Position numbers and translations under genes: made by a program | Notes under the pieces: generated by a model | Told to the model about the DNA's origin: nothing | Databases searched by the model: none | Seen by the model: the letters and a program-made list of their open reading frames with translations, nothing else | In this document: one piece after another, positions 1 to 5,814 of the stretch | Layout of the letters: each line of letters starts with the position of its first letter | How positions within the stretch are numbered: position 1 is the first letter of the stretch | From: JABDBK01 sp964453575 | GTDB lineage: Bacteria > Pseudomonadota > Gammaproteobacteria > DSM-16500 | Length of the DNA stretch: 12,977 bases | NCBI GenBank assembly: GCA_964453575.1 | Contig: CAYVRW010000069.1 | Location: 1-12,977 of the forward strand | Reading direction: 5' to 3'

Positions 1-72
1 CTCAGCGACGTGCCCACCATTTTTAGCAGTGGTGGGCACGTCGCTGAGGGGCGCTCCTTTGCCCACCCTACA
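1..72. repeat. REP/MITE-like intergenic palindromic element
   Basis: Positions 1-18 and 31-48 are perfect 18-base inverted arms separated by a 12-base loop. The core of the arm, TGCCCACC (11-18), recurs at 60-67, and its complement GGTGGGCA lies at 31-38, so the middle arm can pair with either flanking one and form two mutually exclusive hairpins. The right edge ends in TTTGCCCACCCTACA (58-72), which resembles the widespread GTAGGGTGGGCA-type intergenic repeats of gammaproteobacteria. Because the element starts at base 1, its left end may be cut off. No T-run follows either stem, so it does not look like an intrinsic terminator of its own. Copy number in the genome cannot be judged from this window. 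Confidence 0.75.
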
Positions 73-118
73 GCATATCCACAGGGCATAGATAATTTTG
101 AATTATACAGGAAAAGTC

Positions 119-733
119 ATGAAGAATATTTTTCAAGCGTCCACAGGCCATACATCCGAAGTCAACCTAATGATAGGCATTCTTGTATTTGCAACCATGA
201 CACGCATAGCTATTCCTCCATTTATAGGTCTCCCACCTAATTTTTCAGCTATCGATGCTACCGCACTTTTTTGTGGTGCTTATTTTAATCGACGTTTGAT
301 GGCTTGCGGTATGCTTTTAGTTTCTGTTTGGATAGGGGATGTATTTTTAAATAAAATGTTGATGGGCCATTGGATGCTATTTTATCCTGGTTTTTATTGG
401 CAGTATGGTTGTTATGTCTTAATAATATGCATGGGATCATTGCTTAAAAATCAACGCAAATCGATATATTTGCTTCCTATTTGTTTAGCGGCATCAATTT
501 TATTTTTTGTCATATCCAATTTGGGTGTATGGTTGAGCGGGTTGCTTTACCCTATGACTTTAGATGGCTTGCTGGCTTGTTATATTGCGGCTATACCGTT
601 TTTTAAAAATACTTTATTGAGTGATTTATTTTTTTCAATAGTATTGTTCGGAATTTTTGAATTATGTCGAAGTCCTGGGCACTTAAAAAGAACAAATAAA
701 CCCATTTATAACATTCATAAAAAGGTTTTCTGA
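119..733 (+). CDS. DUF6580 family integral membrane protein, putative transporter
   Basis: This 204-residue, very hydrophobic protein has about five predicted membrane segments. It carries the signature stretches of the DUF6580 family: PNFSAIDATALFCGAYF near residues 40-56 (family form PNFSPxxALALFGGAxF), an SNLGVWLSGLLYPMTLDGL stretch in the second half, followed by CYIAAIPFFKNTLLSDLFF. Family members are described as putative transport proteins related in fold to ECF-type substrate-binding subunits; no substrate is known. The ATG at 119 is preferred over a TTG at 98, because AGGA at 109-112 sits 6 bases before it. The last 51 bases overlap the end of the opposing gene. The family call is strong and the function unknown. 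Confidence 0.85.
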   Translation: MKNIFQASTGHTSEVNLMIGILVFATMTRIAIPPFIGLPPNFSAIDATALFCGAYFNRRLMACGMLLVSVWIGDVFLNKMLMGHWMLFYPGFYWQYGCYVLIICMGSLLKNQRKSIYLLPICLAASILFFVISNLGVWLSGLLYPMTLDGLLACYIAAIPFFKNTLLSDLFFSIVLFGIFELCRSPGHLKRTNKPIYNIHKKVF

Positions 734-1363
734 TGCCGTATTTTTCGTTTGCGCAGTAAAAAACGCGGATTTTGATTGGCTAATAGCTGGCAATGAGGGT
801 TTATTTTGTATAGGATTGTTGACAACAGAAGTTAGCTCATTGACTTGATTTGACAATATTTCAATTTTTTCATTTAAGGTTTTGATGATATTTTTTAATT
901 CTTCCATATCATGTAGGTTTTCAATCGCAATATTTTTGCTAAATAAAGTTTTCTCAAACTGCGATACTGTTGAATCCATGCCACCTGCCATACGTGCATC
1001 ATATCCAATAGGAATAGTGACTATGGTGACTGCCCAGGCGACGGTGGCGGCACATATGGGCATGACAAAAATGATAGCGGAACCATGGGTTAGAAAAAGA
1101 ATGATAGCCGCGGTAATGCTACTTGCGATAGCGGTGACCCAAAAAGTATATTTAGCACGTTGTATTCTTTCATGCAAAATACTTTGATCAGCAAGAGGAA
1201 AAAGACGATCAGCTTCTACTTCTAATTTCTTTTTTAATGTATTAATGATTTGAGGGTCAGGGTGATATTTTTCAATAAAATCATTAAGTGCCTTATCAAT
1301 ATGCTGATCGCGCTTTTTATGTAAGTAATTTTTAAGTATATCCTCAATCCAATGATCAATCAT
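683..1363 (-). CDS. Two-pass membrane protein with C-terminal coiled coil, unknown function
   Basis: I do not recognise a family in this 226-residue protein. The N-terminal 70 residues are charged and helical, with many Lys, Asp and Glu. Two adjacent membrane segments follow at about 73-92 and 95-119, separated by a very short turn around HGS, which suggests a helical hairpin with both ends on the same side, probably cytoplasmic. Residues 145-182 look like a coiled coil (EELKNIIKTLNEKIEIL). The last 40 residues are polar and Ser/Thr/Asn-rich. ATG at 1363 has AGGA about 10 bases upstream. A good promoter precedes it at 1397-1425, so it may be transcribed apart from the amidotransferase gene upstream. 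Its 3' end overlaps the convergent DUF6580 gene by 51 bases. Confidence 0.75.
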   Translation of the reverse strand: MIDHWIEDILKNYLHKKRDQHIDKALNDFIEKYHPDPQIINTLKKKLEVEADRLFPLADQSILHERIQRAKYTFWVTAIASSITAAIILFLTHGSAIIFVMPICAATVAWAVTIVTIPIGYDARMAGGMDSTVSQFEKTLFSKNIAIENLHDMEELKNIIKTLNEKIEILSNQVNELTSVVNNPIQNKPSLPAISQSKSAFFTAQTKNTASENLFMNVINGFICSF

Positions 1364-1396
1364 TTCATATAAATCCTGTTGGGAATACCAGCTTCA

Positions 1397-1425
1397 AATA
1401 TACAAACCGTAACTTCAAATATCAA
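1397..1425 (-). promoter_or_regulatory. Sigma70-type promoter for the two-pass membrane protein gene
   Basis: On the - strand, TTGATA (1425-1420, 5/6 match to the -35 consensus) is separated by exactly 17 bases from TATATT (1402-1397, 5/6 match to the -10). The expected start near 1390 leaves a leader of about 27 bases before the ATG at 1363. The -35 box lies within the last codons of the amidotransferase gene. A 10-base direct repeat, CTTCAAATAT at 1392-1401 and 1413-1422, overlaps both promoter boxes with a 21-base period and could be an operator. This is read from the sequence only. Confidence 0.55.
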
Positions 1426-2338
1426 TATCATATGAAATAATATTAATTTCCTTATTGACCAAATTAGCAATAAGCAGGGTATATTCAGGGACTTCTATCC
1501 AGTAAGTGGTATCTTCTGTGAGAGGTTCTGATGCAATAATGACACTGGATTTTTTACTTCCATTTTTCATTTTATATTTTTCTTCTTCTAATACGTATTT
1601 TTCACCATAGGTATACCATAGTGAATGATAACTATAATGCGCTAATTCCTCTAAGCCCATTTTGATAGCCTGCCAACCATAATCAAAAACAAATCGTGTG
1701 GCAGCAATGAATTTACCATTACTAATAAAAAGATTCATGGGCGAATTAACACGGATATTGTAGTCATAACGAATTTTTTTCAAAATGGTTAATGTTTCAA
1801 TGATGGCAGTAACCAGATTATCAATCTCATTTCCACCTGAAAGATTTTCATATTGTGTTAAAAACACAGCATACAGCCATTCACTATCGGTTGTTCCATG
1901 GATGTAATTTTGATTTTTCGGGCTGATATAATCTAATAATTTATATTTCATCATATCAAATTGATAAAGTGCGCCATTGTGTGCTAAGGCGATATTTGAG
2001 TGGGGAAATATAAAAGGATGCACATTTTGTTTTGATACAATTTTTCTATCTAAATAAGAAACACCTCTTATATGACTTAAAATACAGTATGGAGAAATTT
2101 TTAAGGTTAAATTACGAAGATTTTCGTCATAAAAAGGTAATTGATCCGTTTTATAAATGAATGGTAAATCGGCATTAGAAGATTCATTGTCCCATGCAAC
2201 CAAACCAAAACCAGCTAAATTTAATAAGTGTGACATATAAATGGGATGATAGCTTTGCTTTATAAATGAATTGTCGGGTTTATAAAGCAAATCCTCTACA
2301 AGTATAGGAGTTCCTAAATATGAAAGCATTCTGCACAT
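1415..2338 (-). CDS. Class II glutamine amidotransferase, YafJ/EgtC type
   Basis: This 307-residue protein has the Ntn-hydrolase glutaminase fold (GATase_4). It starts MCRMLSYLG, giving Cys2 as the N-terminal nucleophile after Met removal, with the CR pair typical of YafJ/EgtC. Other landmarks follow in order: GFGLVAW at 43-49, SHIRG with Arg91, NVHPF at 106-110, AHNG at 119-122, GTTDSE at 148-153, and IASEPLTED with WIEVPE at 268-285. The family hydrolyses gamma-glutamyl amide bonds; EgtC removes the gamma-glutamyl group in ergothioneine synthesis, while the substrate of YafJ proteins is not established. No synthase or sugar-isomerase domain follows, so it is not PurF, GlmS or AsnB. It is likely cytosolic. 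It starts 4 bases after the cNMP-fold gene, and its AGGTG site (2344-2348) overlaps that gene's TGA stop, implying coupled translation. Confidence 0.85.
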   Translation of the reverse strand: MCRMLSYLGTPILVEDLLYKPDNSFIKQSYHPIYMSHLLNLAGFGLVAWDNESSNADLPFIYKTDQLPFYDENLRNLTLKISPYCILSHIRGVSYLDRKIVSKQNVHPFIFPHSNIALAHNGALYQFDMMKYKLLDYISPKNQNYIHGTTDSEWLYAVFLTQYENLSGGNEIDNLVTAIIETLTILKKIRYDYNIRVNSPMNLFISNGKFIAATRFVFDYGWQAIKMGLEELAHYSYHSLWYTYGEKYVLEEEKYKMKNGSKKSSVIIASEPLTEDTTYWIEVPEYTLLIANLVNKEINIISYDIDI

Positions 2339-2342
2339 AGTA

Positions 2343-3341
2343 TCACCTATTGTATTCTTCGCTGTTTAACCGAATGATTAATTTGTTTGCAGCTCGTTCT
2401 GAGGCAATAAATGATTTACAAATAGCATTATATAATTTATACCACAGTGATTTATGGCTCATATTGATTTCATTTAATTTTTCTATTGAAATTTTTAATA
2501 AAAGGGCGCGTTCACAAGCGATATGATTAATCATAGCAGTTGTATTTGTTACATTGCTCATGCTCGAAAAGACTGAAATAGGGCTTAGTACAGCAAGTTT
2601 TGCTTTTTTATTTTTATGAGAAATGCTGAGTTGTACTGCGCCTCGGATGATAAAGTAGTATTCTGAATGTGTTCCTTTAGCTTTAATGATATTAAAATTC
2701 TTGGAAACTTTAGTAAGTTCTGAATGATTAATTAATAGGGATATTTCATCATGGGTATAGATTTTAAAGAAGTCAGATCGCAATAAATCATGTTCATGAA
2801 TACGAGAATCTTGCAATGTAGTCAGTTCTAATATAGGTTCAATGACATCGCTTTTTGAAATGAGTTCTTTGGAGATGTTCATTTTATCGATAATTTGATT
2901 GATGTTGTTATATAAATTTATTAGGCGTCCACACACTTCTTCCATAATGGCTTTGGTAATTTTGTATCGTATTTCAGGATAAAATAAAATAAGCATATCA
3001 AAATAGTCAGTGGTTAATGATAAACAATGAACTTCTTCATTGGCTATCACTGTCGCCGTGCAAGATGTTTTTTGTATTAAACTTACTTCACCAAAAAAAT
3101 CGCCTACATCTAATGTTGCAAGATTAAGGATATTTTTTCCTAACGTTTTTGCAACAACAGCGGCATTGCCTTTCAATATAATATACATACCAACATTCAT
3201 TTTTCCTTGTTCAAACAAAAGTTCATTTCTATTAAATTTGACTATCTTGCAATAACCTTTAATAACATCAAGTTCATTTAAATTGAGATATTTAAATGCC
3301 TTAGTAGTTAATAATGTGTTTTCATAATCAGATATAGTCAC
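2343..3341 (-). CDS. Tandem cyclic-nucleotide-binding-fold protein without effector domain
   Basis: This 332-residue protein has two Crp-type beta-roll domains. The first (about 17-130) is well formed: it has FEQGK and the phosphate-binding cassette GDFFGEVSLIQKTSCTATV near 80-98. Glu85, which contacts the ribose in cAMP receptors, is present, but the Arg that contacts the cyclic phosphate is replaced by Cys94. The second domain (about 190-295) keeps the roll pattern (YYFIIRGAVQLSI) but its cassette is degenerate. No helix-turn-helix, kinase or membrane segment is seen, so it may act by protein contacts or be a pseudo-sensor. GTG at 3341 is chosen as the start: AGGAG lies 6 bases upstream and the GTG overlaps the stop of the ligase gene as TAGTG. 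A TTG at 3368 in the same frame has no comparable support. Confidence 0.8.
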   Translation of the reverse strand: MTISDYENTLLTTKAFKYLNLNELDVIKGYCKIVKFNRNELLFEQGKMNVGMYIILKGNAAVVAKTLGKNILNLATLDVGDFFGEVSLIQKTSCTATVIANEEVHCLSLTTDYFDMLILFYPEIRYKITKAIMEEVCGRLINLYNNINQIIDKMNISKELISKSDVIEPILELTTLQDSRIHEHDLLRSDFFKIYTHDEISLLINHSELTKVSKNFNIIKAKGTHSEYYFIIRGAVQLSISHKNKKAKLAVLSPISVFSSMSNVTNTTAMINHIACERALLLKISIEKLNEINMSHKSLWYKLYNAICKSFIASERAANKLIIRLNSEEYNR

Positions 3342-4471
3342 TATTTTCTCCTGGAGTTGTTTTTCCAAATATTACATTGTTCATGCACAACTTTAGGAAA
3401 TGAACCGTATTTTTTATAAAGTTTTTTTAATATTTTTGCATCATTACTTTTGTTAAAAATATCTTCTGTTAATTGAGCGAGATACGAAGCATTATTTAAC
3501 TTTCTGGCATATTTTTTTGTTTTCTCAATGGTTTTTTGAATATCGTCGGTTATGGCATAATATTTCATGTGAGCAGGATCAATAATATAACTTTCGAGTC
3601 CATAACGGCTTGCAAGAAATCGGTTATAACTATAGAAATAATATAAATCTTGTGAAATAGAGACAGGTTTTTCGTGTAGCAAATAGTATGAAACTGTTTG
3701 AATATACGCAGAAATAATCGCAACTTTTTCTATGGTTAAAGGTGTGTCACACACTCGTATTTCAACCGTACCAAATTCGGGTTTTGGTCTGATATCCCAA
3801 TAAAAATCTTTCATTGTCGATATGATGCCAAGCCTTTTCATTTTATAATAGTAACTGGAAAAATCTTTCCATGTTAATAAATAGGGTATGATCCCACAGG
3901 TGGGAAATGCATTAAAATCCGTGCTTCTTGTTGTATCGAAACCCGTGTCAGTACTTTCATAAAAAGGAGATGAAGCACTGATAGCAATGAAATGAGGAAC
4001 ATATCGTGCTAAAGCATGCGTCAAGTACAAGGCATCTTCTGCATTAAGACATCCAATATGGACATGTAATCCAAATACCGTAGAACGTTTAGATAAATAA
4101 CGATATTGATGGGATTTAGTTTTAAATCGCTTTGTGGGAAATATTTTACTTACACTCCATTTTCGAAATGGATGAGTACCTCCGCCACAAATACAAATAT
4201 CTAATGCTTTTCCTTCTTTTAATAAGAAATTGCGAATGCTTTTAATTTCTTTATATAAATCTTTGACTGATTCATGAATAGAGGAGTTAATTTCTATCAT
4301 GCTTTGCGTAATTTCAGGTTGAATGATTTTTTTATACTTACTGGTGCTAATGCTTCTAATAAGATCTTTCGCACATGAAATAAGATCATAGGTTTTAGGA
4401 TTAATAAGTTGATATTCGAGCTCTACACCCAAGCTGATTTCTTTGGATTTTTTGAAAGGTAAATTTCTCAT
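3341..4471 (-). CDS. GCS2 (YbdK-type) carboxylate-amine ligase
   Basis: This 376-residue protein belongs to the GCS2 family of ATP-dependent ligases, which join a carboxylate (usually the gamma-carboxyl of glutamate) to an amine. Landmarks are GVELEYQLI at 15-23, the family's acidic N-terminal strand (commonly GVEEE); FGLHVHIG at about 133-140; TRSTDFNAFPTCG around 181-193; and WDIRPKPEFGTVEIRV at 225-240, the usual metal and nucleotide-binding segment. The length fits YbdK-like members (about 370 residues). Relatives include EgtA and weak glutamate-cysteine ligases; the actual substrate cannot be told. ATG 4471 is preferred to ATG 4477, because the AAGGA at 4478-4482 abuts 4477 directly but lies 6 bases from 4471. 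It is coupled to the downstream cNMP-fold gene by TAGTG. Confidence 0.85.
   Translation of the reverse strand: MRNLPFKKSKEISLGVELEYQLINPKTYDLISCAKDLIRSISTSKYKKIIQPEITQSMIEINSSIHESVKDLYKEIKSIRNFLLKEGKALDICICGGGTHPFRKWSVSKIFPTKRFKTKSHQYRYLSKRSTVFGLHVHIGCLNAEDALYLTHALARYVPHFIAISASSPFYESTDTGFDTTRSTDFNAFPTCGIIPYLLTWKDFSSYYYKMKRLGIISTMKDFYWDIRPKPEFGTVEIRVCDTPLTIEKVAIISAYIQTVSYYLLHEKPVSISQDLYYFYSYNRFLASRYGLESYIIDPAHMKYYAITDDIQKTIEKTKKYARKLNNASYLAQLTEDIFNKSNDAKILKKLYKKYGSFPKVVHEQCNIWKNNSRRK
3348..3352 (-). promoter_or_regulatory. Ribosome-binding site deciding the GTG start at 3341
   Basis: AGGAG on the - strand lies 6 bases before GTG 3341, inside the last codons of the carboxylate-amine ligase gene. 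It places the start at the TAGTG stop/start overlap rather than at the TTG 27 bases upstream, and indicates translational coupling of the two genes. Confidence 0.7.
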
Positions 4472-4477
4472 ATCCAT

Positions 4478-4482
4478 TCCTT
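4478..4482 (-). promoter_or_regulatory. Ribosome-binding site deciding the ligase start
   Basis: AAGGA on the - strand touches the ATG at 4477 with no spacer but is 6 bases from the in-frame ATG at 4471. Normal spacing favours the second ATG, which removes two residues (MD) from the longest reading. Confidence 0.55.
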
Positions 4483-4510
4483 GTGGTGTAAAATTTTCTT
4501 TTTATATCAC

Positions 4511-4669
4511 TCACCAATTTGGATTATGTCGGCCTGCCTCTCTCGCTCTAATACTTGCTTGCGCTTTCGATTTAGTATTTGAATGAGCGATAACTTTCCA
4601 TTTACCTCTTTCATTTTTTAAAATGGGCCAGCCTTTGGTTTTCGTTCTTTTACCAACTTTATAAGGCAT
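4511..4669 (-). CDS. Small basic protein of 52 residues, unknown function
   Basis: Reading the - strand from ATG 4669 to TGA 4511 gives 52 residues starting MPYKVGKRTKTKGWPIL and ending REAGRHNPNW. About 14 residues are Lys or Arg and very few are acidic, so it is strongly basic. The middle (GKWKVIAHSNTKSKAQASIR) has the shape of small proteins in which a short beta strand with 'W.V' is followed by a 'S..KA.AQ.R' helix, known from phage and plasmid proteins; that likeness is from memory and tentative. It has the best ribosome-binding site in the area (TAAGGAGAG, 6 bases from the ATG) and a consensus -10 upstream. It lies 39 bases ahead of the ligase and may lead that operon. RNA or DNA binding is possible but unproven. 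Confidence 0.7.
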   Translation of the reverse strand: MPYKVGKRTKTKGWPILKNERGKWKVIAHSNTKSKAQASIRAREAGRHNPNW

Positions 4670-4703
4670 GTTTCTCTCCTTATTTTGCGGTAGCTATTCT
4701 TAT

Positions 4704-4709
4704 ATTATA
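4704..4709 (-). promoter_or_regulatory. Probable -10 box for the small-protein/ligase operon
   Basis: A perfect TATAAT on the - strand lies 34 bases before ATG 4669, giving a leader of about 28 bases. No good -35 is found at 16-18 bases (a C-rich CCCCTC occupies the place), so it may need an activator or be weak. It could drive the whole block down to 1415. Confidence 0.45.
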
Positions 4710-4794
4710 CAGGCTATCAACTTGGAGAGGGGCAAAAACACGGTTTAGATGTATTAATATAATCATTTTGATACTTTATGGACAAATTCAGCCC

Positions 4795-4815
4795 GGTTAG
4801 CGATCCATGCTAACC
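4795..4815. repeat. Short inverted repeat spanning a stop codon
   Basis: GGTTAGC at 4795-4801 and GCTAACC at 4809-4815 form a perfect 7-base stem with a 7-base loop. It covers the last codons and the TAA stop of the 279-residue gene on the - strand. No T-run follows on that strand, so it is not a canonical intrinsic terminator, but it could protect the 3' end of the transcript. Confidence 0.4.
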
Positions 4816-5636
4816 CGATTATGAAAGGTTGTTCCTGGCTGTTGTTTAGGTAATAACTGTTTTGCCGCATTAGCATAACTTGTACCTAATAGTTTATAAA
4901 ACGGGATACAATCTTGAATTTTATTCTCAAGGGTAGGATCTATTTTTAAAATGCCTTCCATTAATTTATAATGAAGAATAGCTCTTGCATAAAAACCGTT
5001 ACGTAAATAAGCTTGTCTATCTACGAAATCACAAATTAATTTGTTTGCAAAAGCAAATCTTGAAATGCTTACATCTTCTTCTAGATATTTTTTAAATTTT
5101 CGAATAGCTTCTAGATTTTCAAAGGTTACTAAATTTTTTTGGATAGTATCAAAATCAAGAGCAGTGTGTTTTGCATCTTTACTTTGCGTCTTTTCAAACT
5201 CAGCAAAAATAGCGGATAAAAAATAAAATATATAAGCATTTAGCATAATTTCTGTGATTTTTTTCTTTTGCTCCGCTGTTTTGGAATCATAATCTTGTTT
5301 ATAATCTAATACTTCAAGCAATTCATCTTTTAAAAGCCCAGTATCAGGATTAATCATATCTGGCAATGCATGGTCCATTAGAACAGTATTCATGAACTGC
5401 TTCGCAGAATCCAACGCATCTTTGTCGTCACTCGATGTTTTGTTAAATACATTGCGGTATGAGCTCACAAGCATTTCCATTCGTTCATCATCAGCAGGAA
5501 TATGGAAATCCACATTTTGAAAAATACGTAAAAATTCACCAGAGTTATTTTCAGGATCGTTTAATAGTTGTTTAGAAAAATTCTCGTCCGTATTATTTAA
5601 ATGATCGATGAATGTTGGGTTAGATTGGCTTTTCAT
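4797..5636 (-). CDS. Orphan soluble helical protein, possible secreted effector
   Basis: I do not recognise a family for this 279-residue protein. It has no signal peptide and no clear membrane segment, although residues 131-146 (MLNAYIFYFLSAIFAE) form a short hydrophobic helix. The sequence is otherwise rich in charged and aromatic residues with mostly helical character. The N-terminal 60 residues are Asn/Asp-rich and look flexible, and the C-terminus is a polar tail after residue 262 (PKQQPGTTFHNRVSMDR). ATG 5636 has AGGA 4 bases upstream. It is a single-gene unit, divergent from the methyltransferase. In a Legionellales-like genome such orphans are often type IV secretion substrates; this is inference only, with no recognised effector motif. 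Confidence 0.7.
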   Translation of the reverse strand: MKSQSNPTFIDHLNNTDENFSKQLLNDPENNSGEFLRIFQNVDFHIPADDERMEMLVSSYRNVFNKTSSDDKDALDSAKQFMNTVLMDHALPDMINPDTGLLKDELLEVLDYKQDYDSKTAEQKKKITEIMLNAYIFYFLSAIFAEFEKTQSKDAKHTALDFDTIQKNLVTFENLEAIRKFKKYLEEDVSISRFAFANKLICDFVDRQAYLRNGFYARAILHYKLMEGILKIDPTLENKIQDCIPFYKLLGTSYANAAKQLLPKQQPGTTFHNRVSMDR

Positions 5637-5708
5637 AATATCCTCGTATACTCGTATAGTTTATTAAATCAACATGATTTCTTTTATTGTTTACTTAATA
5701 CCCGTTTT

Positions 5709-5714
5709 ATTATA
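5709..5714 (-). promoter_or_regulatory. Candidate -10 box for the orphan helical protein gene
   Basis: TATAAT on the - strand, about 73 bases before ATG 5636, has only a weak -35 partner (TTAAAC with a 15-base spacer). The 178-base gap 5637-5814 between the two divergent genes is very AT-rich. Apart from this box I see no RNA gene, convincing operator or repeat in it. A + strand promoter for the methyltransferase could be TGAACA (5761-5766) with TATGTT (5783-5788), but both boxes are only 4/6 matches. Confidence 0.3.
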
Positions 5715-5814
5715 AATCATTGTTTCATAGTTTAATAGCGGAGCGATAACGAACAGAAAATGAACATTTAACGGATTAAATTTATGTTATTAAACATGCT
5801 TTTATTTAGGCTGC

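Noticed and set aside
10..240. Frame of 76 codons starting inside the palindromic element
   Set aside because: It overlaps the start of the DUF6580 gene in another frame, begins in the repeat and has no ribosome-binding site.
882..1187. Reading frame of 101 codons on the + strand
   Set aside because: Lies wholly antisense to the two-pass membrane protein, has no ribosome-binding site, and its composition mirrors the membrane segments of the opposite strand.
3040..3255. Frame of 71 codons on the + strand
   Set aside because: Antisense shadow of the cyclic-nucleotide-fold gene without a start site or coding character.
1415..4471. Full ergothioneine (egtABCD) cluster
   Set aside because: Only the ligase and amidotransferase families match; no EgtB sulfoxide synthase or EgtD histidine methyltransferase is present, and the methyltransferase at 5815-6639 is of the Methyltransf_11 type and on the other strand.
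5688..5700. TTACTTAATACCC, part of a possible PmrA-type box
   Set aside because: Only one half-site resembles the Legionella PmrA motif; the second repeat is missing.
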